54,482 nt of DNA from Bacteroidales bacterium (lineage in GTDB: Bacteria > Bacteroidota > Bacteroidia > Bacteroidales > JAGOPY01), in assembly GCA_017991835.1 (NCBI GenBank), contig JAGOPY010000019.1, forward strand, positions 1-54,482. Direction: 5' to 3'. Positions 1 to 9,680 of this stretch are shown in pieces; within the stretch, counting starts at the first letter, position 1; each line of letters opens with the position of its first letter. Position numbers and translations under genes: made by a program. The notes beneath the pieces were generated by a model. It saw only the letters and a list, made by a program, of their open reading frames with translations, was not told where the DNA came from and ran no database searches.

Positions 1-187
1 ACCCGCCAGGTAAGGAAATTGGTAATTCCTCAGAAAGGATACTTCCATCACTCATAAAGGATAATTCAAAAGTTTTGTGAAATATACCACCTTCAATGGT
101 TGGAATTACCCATTTACCTTTAAGAACCTGACAGAATAAAAATTGTACTGATAAAAGGAATAGCATAATAAAAAGTAACTTTTTCAA
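1..187 (-). CDS. Secreted protein, N-terminal fragment (runs off window start)
   Basis: The minus strand reads open from a TTG at 187 to the window edge, about 62 codons. The first 20 residues are a clear signal peptide: MKKLLF, a hydrophobic core, then LFCQ. The mature part starts VLKGKWVIPTIEGG. The TTG start gives the Lys-Lys N-region; an in-frame ATG at 166 (codon 8) would remove it, so TTG is preferred. The end of the signal, FCQ, fits either a signal peptidase I site or a lipobox with Cys19. The family cannot be identified from this fragment. A possible minus-strand -7 box (caaattta, 224-231) lies upstream, but no -33 box is obvious. Confidence 0.6.
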   Translation of the reverse strand, partial: MKKLLFIMLFLLSVQFLFCQVLKGKWVIPTIEGGIFHKTFELSFMSDGSILSEELPISLPGG

Positions 188-824
188 AAAACATATTTTA
201 AAGTGAAAAATAATATTAATACCCAAATTTATCAACATTGACAGCCGAGAAGTTTTATGCTCTTCCCGGCCAAAACTGTCAAATTTATTTTTACCCAGAA
301 AATATATTGTTTTGAAAAAAGAGTTATGTAACACTAGTTAATAGTGAGGTTAGTTATACTTTGCTGGTTTTGATTAGATTTTTAGTCATTAAATAAGAAC
401 CCCTAATTATTGGCCATTCATGAATCTCAATTTTCAACCATGAATTGATTTAGAAAAAACATTATATAATTACCTTTCAAAGTCAATATATAATATCTAA
501 TTAATATATTTTTGTAAACTACCTGGCAATTAGTGGCAGAAAGGCACCTGCACGCAAAAACAATTCAAATTTACTTGACAGTTCAAAGATAAAGTAATTT
601 ATCTAAAAAGTCAAGATGTTTTTGAAACAAAAAATCATCCTAATTTTTGAAAAAACGCCCTACCTATCTTGCAAGTTAGTATGTCAGCAATGAGTAAGGA
701 AATTTCTTAAATTGCTCTAAATATTTGGGAAAGTCCAAGTCAAAATATCCTTGACATCAATCTGAAAATCATTAACTTTGTCATTGTTAAAAGTTCATTT
801 CAAACTAAAACTAAAACATCTGCC
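188..824. other. AT-rich intergenic region between divergent secreted-protein genes
   Basis: About 640 bases without a convincing gene. It separates a leftward partial gene from a rightward T9SS gene. It holds the promoter listed at 751-780 and another isolated TAnnTTTG match (507-514) with no gene close behind it. No tRNA-like or strong terminator-like structure was seen. A small RNA cannot be excluded. Confidence 0.5.
751..780 (+). promoter_or_regulatory. Bacteroidota-type -33/-7 promoter for the 825 gene
   Basis: TTGACA at 751-756 is followed by TAACTTTG at 773-780. The second matches the Bacteroidota -7 consensus TAnnTTTG, and the TTG is 19 bases upstream, as expected for the -33 box. 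The leader to the ATG at 825 would be about 35-40 bases. Confidence 0.6.
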
Positions 825-2924
825 ATGAAAAAGAGTTACCTGCTGTGCTTTTCACTTCTGGTTATCCTTCTGAATTGCATTTCCTTCTCAAGCTATTCCC
901 AGAGACCTTCCATCTACTTTGATCCGGCCCAGCTTTCGGCAACGATCAATCCTGACGATTCGACCGTAGTGCATTCGGTACTTCATAATGCCACCGATTA
1001 CACTGTTGAATTCTCCTTCCCCGGATATACCACCAAAGATCAAGGTGGCCCCGACGATTTCGGCTATTCCTGGATCGATAGCGAAGAGCCGGGTGGTCCC
1101 GACTGGTCATGGACCGATATTTCAGAAGTGGGAATTTTAGTGGAAGGATTGGGAGACGATGAAATGGCGGGACCGTTTGAGATGGGTTTCAACTTCAGCT
1201 TCTACGGCCAGACCAAGAATCATTTCTGGATCAGTCCGAATGGCGTGATCAGCTTCAACGAACAGTTTATTCCCTATGCAAACGAGCCTATTCCCACCAA
1301 TGATAATTACAACGATTTTATCGCCTGGTTCTGGGACGACCTGAAGATCGATTCGGCGATTACAAGAGTTTATTATAAAAACTATGAAGAGAAAACCGTT
1401 GTGCAATTCACTAAAATGGTCCATTATCCCGGTACCGAATCATTTATTACCGGCCAGGTCATCATGATGGTAAACGGTTCTATCCTATTGAAATACAGGC
1501 TGGTCAGTGAAGACTTTGAAACAACCGGCGCCACGGCAGGAATCCAGTCATGGAACTCCCAGCAGGGATTGCAGGTTGTCTATAATGCTGAATATGTCCA
1601 CTCCGAACTGGCCGTCCGATTTGACCTGAACCGGAATTTCATCACCTCTGTTAATCCTTCTGCCCTGACGCTACCTCCTGGAACCCAGGAAACGATCTGG
1701 ATCACTTACTCTTCGACTGGCTTTGAAGTCGGATCCTATGAGCAAGACCTGAAATGCATTACCAGCCATCCGGAATTGCCTCACCTGATCCTTCACAATG
1801 TCATGCATGTCAATGTTCCTGTCAATTCAGGATTTAAAGGATATGTGACCGATGCGGCAACAGGTTTCGCCATCCATGAAGTGATGGTGAAAGCGGGTGA
1901 ACATGTGACCTATACGAACGATAATGGTTACTATGAATTACCCCTGGAGGCAGGCGTTTATAATGTCAAATTCCAGCGAAACGGATACCAGACTGTGATT
2001 GTTGAAGACACAACGGCATTAGAGGGCTTTTCCATACTCGATGTCGAAATGAGCGGATATTATTTCATTACAGGACAGGTGTTTGCGGATGATAACCCGA
2101 TAGGATCAGGATTTGCATACTGGTATAAACTTGTGGAAGAAGAGGTTGTGAATATCGGGGCCGGTATGGTCGGGGAGCTGGGATGGTATGAATTCAGCAG
2201 CATGCAGGCCGGAAACTACATTATCAAGGCTGAACCGGCTCCCGGATCGGATTACTATGAGCTTTACCTGCCTACTTATTACGGAGATGTGCTGCATTGG
2301 GAAGAAGCGACGATCATTGAGTTGAACCAGAGTACCGACGATGCACATATCAACCTTGTCGCCGCCACCGTTGCTACAGAAGGACCGGGAACGGTTTCCG
2401 GCAAGATCGAAAGCAATACCCGGACTGCCGAAATTCCCGTATTCCTTCGGACCCTTGACCATGCTATAGTATATATGGCGGTTACCGGAACCGATGGCGC
2501 TTACTCCTTTAGCAATATTCCATATGAAACATATGAAATCTTCGCTGAGATACCCGGTAAATCCATCACGCCCAAAATAATAATCATCGATGAACTTCAT
2601 ACTGTTTTTGAAAATCTTGATATGATGATCATGGATACGGAGATCATCTTCCTGGGAATCCAGGAATCGGATATTTTCACTCATGAGCCTTTCATTTATC
2701 CCAATCCTGCCAAAGAAACGCTGAATGTATTCACCGGGCTGAAAAAGAAAACCCGCGTGGATATAACGATATTTGATGTGGCAGGGAGAATAGTTACAGA
2801 AAGAAAACTTGAGGCAGGAGCCGATGAAACCATAAGGCTTGACGCGTCAGTATTGCCTTCTGGTCTTTACCTGCTGAAACTCGCCTCAGAAAACGATCTC
2901 CGGGTTATAGAGTTTTTAAAATAG
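825..2924 (+). CDS. T9SS-secreted surface protein with carboxypeptidase-regulatory-like domains
   Basis: This 699-residue exported protein has a signal peptide (about 1-26, ending SSYSQ). An N-terminal beta-rich domain follows (about 60-260); its pattern of FGYSWIDS, GGPDWSW, FNFSFYG and ISPNG is seen in many Bacteroidota surface proteins. Next is a spacer with a PSALTLPPG motif. At least two or three transthyretin-like carboxypeptidase regulatory domains come after it (about 340-410 GFKGYVTDAATG...TNDNGYYELPL, about 415-500, and about 525-600 GTVSGKI...GAYSFSNIP). The last 75 residues (YPNPAKETL ... FDVAGRIV ... LPSGLYLLKL) are a typical type A T9SS sorting domain, so the protein should cross the outer membrane and be anchored or released. 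No catalytic motif is visible; an adhesive or structural role is an inference. The gene looks monocistronic, with a promoter in front and a hairpin terminator behind. Confidence 0.85.
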   Translation: MKKSYLLCFSLLVILLNCISFSSYSQRPSIYFDPAQLSATINPDDSTVVHSVLHNATDYTVEFSFPGYTTKDQGGPDDFGYSWIDSEEPGGPDWSWTDISEVGILVEGLGDDEMAGPFEMGFNFSFYGQTKNHFWISPNGVISFNEQFIPYANEPIPTNDNYNDFIAWFWDDLKIDSAITRVYYKNYEEKTVVQFTKMVHYPGTESFITGQVIMMVNGSILLKYRLVSEDFETTGATAGIQSWNSQQGLQVVYNAEYVHSELAVRFDLNRNFITSVNPSALTLPPGTQETIWITYSSTGFEVGSYEQDLKCITSHPELPHLILHNVMHVNVPVNSGFKGYVTDAATGFAIHEVMVKAGEHVTYTNDNGYYELPLEAGVYNVKFQRNGYQTVIVEDTTALEGFSILDVEMSGYYFITGQVFADDNPIGSGFAYWYKLVEEEVVNIGAGMVGELGWYEFSSMQAGNYIIKAEPAPGSDYYELYLPTYYGDVLHWEEATIIELNQSTDDAHINLVAATVATEGPGTVSGKIESNTRTAEIPVFLRTLDHAIVYMAVTGTDGAYSFSNIPYETYEIFAEIPGKSITPKIIIIDELHTVFENLDMMIMDTEIIFLGIQESDIFTHEPFIYPNPAKETLNVFTGLKKKTRVDITIFDVAGRIVTERKLEAGADETIRLDASVLPSGLYLLKLASENDLRVIEFLK

Positions 2925-2948
2925 AGTTCAAATTAATAATTGGAAGGG

Positions 2949-2971
2949 GGCTGTCATTATCTATGGCAGCC
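2949..2971 (+). terminator. Hairpin terminator after the 825 gene
   Basis: GGCTGTCAT and ATGGCAGCC can pair as a 9-bp stem (one G-U pair) around a 5-base loop, 24 bases after the stop codon, followed by a T-rich stretch (tcttgttatattt). Confidence 0.75.
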
Positions 2972-3172
2972 TCTTGTTATATTTATATTAATCTCTTGAT
3001 TCGCTCTAAGATTATTTTACTCCAAGCCATTATACTAAAATTATTATAAATCTAATTTGTAATTTTATAGTGAATCGTCCGGTTAATCCAATCTGGTTGA
3101 TACATTATTAGTAATCAATATATTATTCACTCATGAAATAATTGAAATCAGTTTTAATTTGAAATTGCAATC

Positions 3173-6100
3173 ATGAAAAATTCTATTGGTTGTTCCACTG
3201 CCCTGATGAACGAATCATTCGTCAAAAGTTTCCTGCTAATTGTTTTTATTTTTCTGTATTTTACAGGTAGTGGTCAGACAAATATTGAGTTACCCACCAC
3301 ATTAGCAAGTGTCTCATCTCCTGCAATTTCTGGTGGAGCTTCTGCTAAAGAAGCATTACGTTTCAATGGTTATCTCTTTATTTACACTTCCGATGGAATA
3401 TTAGTATATAGGGAAAGTGACAATAAATTTTATAAGAAAATTCCATTTAATGAAGATATTGATTTTGGAAAATTCGCTCCTGTTTATTTTAATGACCGCC
3501 TGAGTTTTGGCGATGCCAGCCTGATGGCGGTCAGTGAGAACAAATCGACTTTGTATGTCATCTTTCCGGATATGAAAATAAAAGGCATTTCAATAAATCC
3601 TGAATTTAATGTTACAGGATCCTTTGATCCTTTTATCACAAATCCTCCCACAGGTTCCGATCCTCTCCCATCCTATTTTTCACCTCTTCACGGTGCATGT
3701 ATCTTAAAATTCGATCCTGTTCACAACCGTTTATTCTGGATTATTTATGCCGGAGATCCATTAGCCAACGGAGAATGCCCAGGAAATTTCCATACTCTTT
3801 CAAGATATTTTGCCATATTGGATATCAGTCCGTTTGGTAATATTTCCTGGTATTATGCCGAACTTTTGGAAGGCGGACAAGACTATTTTGATAGATCAAT
3901 TACAGATATAGAATTCAATGACATTGAGTCTTATAACATCTTTTATCTTTCTAAATTAAACAAAATCGAGGTTTGGAGAGTGATTGGGAATAATATGATT
4001 GATTCATTAAGCCAGGTTACCGTCGATCCGACTATTTACGGTTATAATTGTAATATAGGACAAGGATCGTTATGCCCATACAAAATTGGCAAGATGCTAT
4101 ATGTACATAGCAATAATATTCATCAAATAATTGCCCTGCCATATAAATTTCCAAGTTCTTCATTACAGGAAAATAAAGTTCCTTTGGTTTATGTTCTTGA
4201 TGCTGCATGGAATGGAATCGGAGATATTCCATATGCAACTTTTACTGCGCCCAGTGAAAAAATCAGTGATGGAATTTTTATTAGTAATTTAAACGATCTG
4301 GTTTTAAGTTATGCTGATGACCCGAATGTGTATCGAACATGGCCGGGCAAGGACATCTCAATATTCAGAAGCATTTCCGGCCTTAATTATACTCATAAAC
4401 AAAGCTTTAATACGGATTATTCATTAAAAATTTCTGATTATGATATAAATACCTCTTTTAATTTGGCACGAATATATGGAACTCCACCGTTAATATTTAT
4501 AGGGAAAAAAGATGGCATCAGTAAGCTTGCCCATAATGGCGAAGATCCACCCGGTGATTCGTACATTTCGTCAAATGTTTTGGTAGCTGAAAGCAATTTT
4601 TTCAGGAATGGAATTACCGGAGGAAATTCTGGAAGCTATTTTCTTAATAATGTTATGAACGGGATAGTAAAATTCGATGATGACGAATTGGTAGCTTCAA
4701 TTCCGATGGCATATCCTGTATATGGGATTGCCGGCAACAGCGCCGGAACCAAATTGTATTTTTTCCATACTCTTCAATCGTTTCAAACCGGGCTTTATAT
4801 CTATGATGGTGATAATTCCATTAATATTAATTACGACAGTTTTTCAAACAACGACATTGATAAACCTGTCGGGGACTGTATTTTCAATCCTTTTACCAAC
4901 CAATTCCTGGTATCGGAATGTGCAGACTTCGGACAAAATCCTGCGGTTATCCGGGTCATAAACGACAATGGGGCCAATACATGGGCACAGGATATAGAAC
5001 TTACCGATAACGAAGAGGATTACCAGTACCCTAAGGAGATGTTTATTACCCCTGACGGAAAGCTTTATGTGCTGGTGAATATGCACCGGCAACAATATGG
5101 AATGCCGGAATTGCTGGAATATACTGCCTGTGACCAGAGCCCTTACAGCGCCTATACATTTGTACGTTCCCATGATCTTTCCGTACCACCGGTGCCGGAA
5201 GAATCTGATTTTTTCTCGGGTCATTTCGCCTATGATTCCAGGGATGGGTCCGTTTATGTAACCGTTCATCCGACCGAATTGACGCTGGATCCATACAACT
5301 CGGTCATAAACAGTATCTATGATTTTCCAGCTCCAACACCCGAACCCGGCACAACCGGTTCACTTACCCGCTTAAACAAGAACAACAATTATTTGCCAAA
5401 AGATCTGTGGTACCCCGGCAAGATTATCTGCCCAGGGAGTGAATACCCGCAGATCCCATCCAAATTCGCGGGTAAAACATACGTCATCGGGAAGTATTTC
5501 TATGAATATGATATGGCTACAGATGATGTCACACAGTTTATCGACCAGCCCTTTAACGATATAACCTACTCGCCATTACATGACAAGATGTATGCCATCA
5601 GGGATGTCAATTATCCGCCTTGCGGCGACAATCGAAACTGTGAAGTTTATTGCATAGACAAGGTCAATGGCACATTGACTTTCACATTATTTGATAACGA
5701 TCCACAGTCGTTCATTCCGGGACAGGTTTCCAGCATTACGTTTAATCCCTATGATGGGAAAATTTATCTCTATAATAAACTTGATAACTATAAACTTGGA
5801 CAGGTTCACGGCAAGGTAGTCATATTTGATCCGGAAGCCGAAGACTGGCAGCCATCTTCCATTGAATTGCCTTTCTTAAGTTTACACCCCGAAATGGACC
5901 ACCAGCCGGATAAGCACTATTACATGTATAATATAACAAAACCGTTTATTGATCCTGTAAACAATTGCATCTACTTTGCCAACGGAGGCCATAGTTCCGT
6001 TACCAGGATCGAATTCGAGGCAATGGAAACAACCCCGCTCGATCCTTCCCTGGTCACCTGGCTATCATTCCCCCGGCTCGACAGATCTTCTAATCCAAAC

Positions 6101-7312
6101 ACCGTTAATGAAGTCATTGGTGGTGAAAATATTGATCCATCCGATTATCAAAATCAAAGTCAATTATTTAATCTTCCCCCAGGAACTCCTGGTCTGATTT
6201 TCAATGTATATGACGGTAGTAACTGGCCGGAAAGCGAGCCATTGAACCGAATCGACAGTCGGTATGGGTATAAGCTGCAATTGCTTTACGATCCCGAAAA
6301 CATGCCGGAAAAGGAGTGGCTGCATTTATACGGGGAGGTGATCGATGCTGCAACTCCCTTGAACATTGACTGCCGGTATGAAAACTGGATTGGATATTGG
6401 CTTTATGAAAAACAATCTCCTTTCACTGCTTTTCCCGAATTTGTCCTGGATAAGACCAGAATCATTTCCGCTCAGCATTGGATGTGCGTGAAATTCTCTT
6501 CTACTCCGGGATATGGCGGCACCGAGCCTCCATCCTATTGGGGTTGTGCCTGCCACGAAGGCAAAGTGGAGCTGAAATATGGCGATATGGTCATCTTAAA
6601 ACCGGAATATGGAACGGATAACTTTAACTTTCAGTGGCTTCGTTACGGAAATCCGGTGGTCGGGCAGATCCGGCCTTCTACAGAATATTTCCTTTACCAG
6701 GAGCAACCCGACTATGTCCCCTACCTGGTTGAGCTTGATTCAACCCAGCTTCCAGATGAGATCGGAGCTTTTGTTAATGATACTTGTGTGGGAGCCACCT
6801 CTGTACTTCCCGGGGACACACTTGTTCTCGTGCCGGGCTATGTGGAAGGAATCAACGGAAATGTGACCTTCCAACTCCATTACGACAGCCTGAAATCTTC
6901 TCCAAAGGCCGTAAATGAATATTGGGTGGAGAATCCCCGTAGCCGCGTGAAAAATCGCACGACCTTGCAAACTTCCGATAAACAGGACTATTTTCTTATA
7001 TCGTTCAGAAATAACGGGCAAGACAACACTGTTGTGGATATGGCTGAAATAAGAGTGGATCCAAATCCCGCAAAGGAGCAATGGAGGGTAACATTTTACC
7101 TGCCCGAGGCGGGTTCAGTATCTATTGAGGTCTTCGATCTGTTCGGCAACAGTTGGAATATTATTTCAGAGAGTTGGTTCCCGGTAGGATTTCACTCCTT
7201 CGAATTAAAAGCATCGGATATGGCTGGCTATGACTTGAACAGCGGGATATTCCTGCTTAAGCTCCGAAGCGAAAGATATTATGCTGCCACCAAATTGGTT
7301 TTAGTGAAATGA
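3173..7312 (+). CDS. Very large T9SS-secreted protein, beta-propeller-like
   Basis: A 1379-residue protein of unrecognised family. The hydrophobic signal (FVKSFLLIVFIFLYFTGSGQ) is preceded by 15 extra residues, so the ATG at 3206 (MNESFVK) may be the true start. The body has many short repeats of the kind FNPYDGKIYLYN, FDPVHNRLFWIIY and PLHDKMYAI, which resemble beta-propeller (YncE/SMP-30-like) blades. It is rich in Tyr, Asn and Asp, as expected of an exported protein. The end (VDPNPAKEQW ... FDLFGNS ... SGIFLLKL) is a T9SS sorting domain. Its stop overlaps the start of the next gene (ATGA), so the two are surely co-translated. No enzyme active site was recognised; ligand binding or a surface role is an inference. 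No convincing promoter is visible in the AT-rich 250 bases upstream. Confidence 0.8.
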   Translation: MKNSIGCSTALMNESFVKSFLLIVFIFLYFTGSGQTNIELPTTLASVSSPAISGGASAKEALRFNGYLFIYTSDGILVYRESDNKFYKKIPFNEDIDFGKFAPVYFNDRLSFGDASLMAVSENKSTLYVIFPDMKIKGISINPEFNVTGSFDPFITNPPTGSDPLPSYFSPLHGACILKFDPVHNRLFWIIYAGDPLANGECPGNFHTLSRYFAILDISPFGNISWYYAELLEGGQDYFDRSITDIEFNDIESYNIFYLSKLNKIEVWRVIGNNMIDSLSQVTVDPTIYGYNCNIGQGSLCPYKIGKMLYVHSNNIHQIIALPYKFPSSSLQENKVPLVYVLDAAWNGIGDIPYATFTAPSEKISDGIFISNLNDLVLSYADDPNVYRTWPGKDISIFRSISGLNYTHKQSFNTDYSLKISDYDINTSFNLARIYGTPPLIFIGKKDGISKLAHNGEDPPGDSYISSNVLVAESNFFRNGITGGNSGSYFLNNVMNGIVKFDDDELVASIPMAYPVYGIAGNSAGTKLYFFHTLQSFQTGLYIYDGDNSININYDSFSNNDIDKPVGDCIFNPFTNQFLVSECADFGQNPAVIRVINDNGANTWAQDIELTDNEEDYQYPKEMFITPDGKLYVLVNMHRQQYGMPELLEYTACDQSPYSAYTFVRSHDLSVPPVPEESDFFSGHFAYDSRDGSVYVTVHPTELTLDPYNSVINSIYDFPAPTPEPGTTGSLTRLNKNNNYLPKDLWYPGKIICPGSEYPQIPSKFAGKTYVIGKYFYEYDMATDDVTQFIDQPFNDITYSPLHDKMYAIRDVNYPPCGDNRNCEVYCIDKVNGTLTFTLFDNDPQSFIPGQVSSITFNPYDGKIYLYNKLDNYKLGQVHGKVVIFDPEAEDWQPSSIELPFLSLHPEMDHQPDKHYYMYNITKPFIDPVNNCIYFANGGHSSVTRIEFEAMETTPLDPSLVTWLSFPRLDRSSNPNTVNEVIGGENIDPSDYQNQSQLFNLPPGTPGLIFNVYDGSNWPESEPLNRIDSRYGYKLQLLYDPENMPEKEWLHLYGEVIDAATPLNIDCRYENWIGYWLYEKQSPFTAFPEFVLDKTRIISAQHWMCVKFSSTPGYGGTEPPSYWGCACHEGKVELKYGDMVILKPEYGTDNFNFQWLRYGNPVVGQIRPSTEYFLYQEQPDYVPYLVELDSTQLPDEIGAFVNDTCVGATSVLPGDTLVLVPGYVEGINGNVTFQLHYDSLKSSPKAVNEYWVENPRSRVKNRTTLQTSDKQDYFLISFRNNGQDNTVVDMAEIRVDPNPAKEQWRVTFYLPEAGSVSIEVFDLFGNSWNIISESWFPVGFHSFELKASDMAGYDLNSGIFLLKLRSERYYAATKLVLVK

Positions 7313-9627
7313 TCCCAGGAACTTATTTTCGAATGCCCCTGTCTAGCATTCTGGTCTTGACAATATTGAATCCTGCGGGCTTATTTTCACAGATCATTGA
7401 AGTCAGGCCTGATGGCTCCGGCGATGCCCTTACCATCCAGCAGGGAGTCGATATGTCGCAGGATGGGGATACGGTCCTTGTGTGGCCGGGAACCTACATG
7501 GAAAATGTGGTATGCAATACAAAAAACATTACCCTGGCCAGCCTGGCGCTTACCACCGGAGACCTGTCATATAAGTACCAGACCATCATTGACGGCAATT
7601 TTAACGGAAGCTGCCTTAAAATCAGGGATTGCCTTACCGGAATCACTGTTTGCGGTTTTACAATGAAACACGGAAGCGGAAGCTTTCATGGAGCGATTAG
7701 CGGCGGTGGAATCTCGTCAAGAAATGGAAAATTAAACCTGAGACACTGTATTATACGCGATAATAAGGTAACAGGAAACGCCGGTGGACTTTATTGCGAA
7801 GATATGGAAGTCAGCTTATCGGATATCACCATTTGTTTTAACTATGCTTACACTTGGGGCGGAGCTATGGAGGTATTATCAAGCATTGTAATATTCGATA
7901 CCATTAACAGGTGCAATATCTATCTTAACTATGCCGGGATCGGAACTGAAATCTACAAATTAGGGGAGGCCGACACGCTCCGGATGGTGGTGGATACTTT
8001 CACTGTCGCCGCACCCGATTATTATTACCTTTATTCTAATCAACTGAGCGGATTTCCCCGGTATGACATCACCTATGATATTCTGAATCCACGGATTGAA
8101 GCAACTAACCAGGATTTGTATGTCGCGCCCTGGGGCGATAACAACAACAACGGGCTGAATCCTGCCGAACCGCTGAAACAAATCAGCTTTGCCCTGCTGA
8201 AAATGCGGTCCGACAGTATCACCCCGGATACCATCCACCTGGCTGCCGGTATCTATTCCCTGGATGAAGGGCAACAATTCCCCCTAAGCCTTAAAGCATA
8301 CGTTTCAATACAAGGCGCTGGAATGGACAGTACCTTCCTGGATGGAAGCAACGAAATCCATCTTATACAGGGTATAACCTATGCCGATCACTACCGGATC
8401 AGCGACCTGACAGTGTGTAACGGGAATGGTGATTTATACTCCTATCATAATTACGGTGCCTTCGATATTGTGTATAACCGGCATAGTTCATTATCCAACC
8501 TGAGATTCAACGTGAACAAAGGTTGGATAAGTAGCTCAGGGGCCATTCATAATTCAAATAATTTTACCGTATCCGATGTTGAGTTTTCGGACAATATGGG
8601 TGGGCAAGCACTGAGAGCCGGTCATGGTCATGGGTCGATAACATTTTATGATACAGTGAGGATTTATAATTGTCATTTTCTCAATAATCAGCCTGAATAT
8701 GAGGATCCTATGGAAGGATTCGGAGGAAGCCTCGCGTTTATAGGTCAGGGCACTTTTCCAGACCTGATGACAGGGTATGTATTTAATTGCCTGTTCCATA
8801 CCAATCACACAAAGGAATATCCGTTCGGGGCAGGTTCAAATTCTATTGGACTGGCATTTCAGAGCCGTGTCAATGTTATAAACTGCAGCTTTGGGTACAA
8901 CACTTCTGAAAATTCTGACGGCGCCAATATCGGCGTGACGTATGATTCCGACCTGAAAGTGTACAACTCCATAATGTATGGCAATTACCCGGCGGAGTTT
9001 TATATGTATGCCTTTGACGGCGACGACTGCAACCTGTCGATTTATAATTCCCTGGTCGAGGGAGGAGAAGAGGAGATCAGGATTCTCACTCCCTGGAATA
9101 ACTTATATTATGACAACACAAACATTGACACCGACCCGTTGTGGGATACGACGAGTCCATGGCCATATTCTTTAATGGCAGGCTCTCCCTGCATCGATGC
9201 AGGTACATTGGATCTACCACCTGATATTGTCATTCCGGAAACGGATATCGCCGGAAATCCCAGAGTTTGGGGTACCAGCATCGATATGGGCGCCTATGAA
9301 TATGGCCCCTGGGTAAAAATACCCGATTGGCGGGATCTTGTAAAGGATGAATCGCCAAAGTATTTATCGGCTTATCCAAATCCGTTTCATGACCGCACGC
9401 TAATAAATTATAAATCTGATAAAACAGGGAGGCTCACCCTTGAACTCTTCGATAGCCGGGGTATATTTCTGGCTAAAATGCTCGATCATCAGTGTCAGGC
9501 AGGACAAGGATCATTTTACTGGAACGGAACTTTACCTACTGGAGGCCGCCTGCCATCGGGTATCTATCTCTTACGATTATCAATGGATAACCTTCCAATG
9601 GAAATCATTAAGTTAGTAAAGGGATAG
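7309..9627 (+). CDS. T9SS-secreted right-handed beta-helix protein
   Basis: A 772-residue protein starting within the stop codon of the previous gene (ATGA overlap). It has a signal peptide ending near GLFSQ. Residues about 28-215 form a DUF1565/pectate-lyase-like beta-helix (VRPDGSGDALTIQQGVD ... GDTVLVWPGTY). A second helix unit begins near 265 (LYVAPWGDNNNNGLNP). It includes a PDTIHLAAGIY...SIQGAG...LDGS segment and continues through repeated N-rich turns. The segment AGSPCIDAGTLDLPPDI...DIAGNPRVWG...DMGAYEYG is the classic end of choice-of-anchor-Q/beta-helix proteins. The final 80 residues (YPNPFHDRTLINY ... SGIYLLRL) are a T9SS sorting domain. Such helices often bind or cleave polysaccharide, but no lyase residues can be assigned here. 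Confidence 0.85.
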   Translation: MIPGTYFRMPLSSILVLTILNPAGLFSQIIEVRPDGSGDALTIQQGVDMSQDGDTVLVWPGTYMENVVCNTKNITLASLALTTGDLSYKYQTIIDGNFNGSCLKIRDCLTGITVCGFTMKHGSGSFHGAISGGGISSRNGKLNLRHCIIRDNKVTGNAGGLYCEDMEVSLSDITICFNYAYTWGGAMEVLSSIVIFDTINRCNIYLNYAGIGTEIYKLGEADTLRMVVDTFTVAAPDYYYLYSNQLSGFPRYDITYDILNPRIEATNQDLYVAPWGDNNNNGLNPAEPLKQISFALLKMRSDSITPDTIHLAAGIYSLDEGQQFPLSLKAYVSIQGAGMDSTFLDGSNEIHLIQGITYADHYRISDLTVCNGNGDLYSYHNYGAFDIVYNRHSSLSNLRFNVNKGWISSSGAIHNSNNFTVSDVEFSDNMGGQALRAGHGHGSITFYDTVRIYNCHFLNNQPEYEDPMEGFGGSLAFIGQGTFPDLMTGYVFNCLFHTNHTKEYPFGAGSNSIGLAFQSRVNVINCSFGYNTSENSDGANIGVTYDSDLKVYNSIMYGNYPAEFYMYAFDGDDCNLSIYNSLVEGGEEEIRILTPWNNLYYDNTNIDTDPLWDTTSPWPYSLMAGSPCIDAGTLDLPPDIVIPETDIAGNPRVWGTSIDMGAYEYGPWVKIPDWRDLVKDESPKYLSAYPNPFHDRTLINYKSDKTGRLTLELFDSRGIFLAKMLDHQCQAGQGSFYWNGTLPTGGRLPSGIYLLRLSMDNLPMEIIKLVKG

Positions 9628-9680
9628 AAAAATGGAAATAACTACTTTTGGATGATTTACTTTAAATCATATTATAGTTT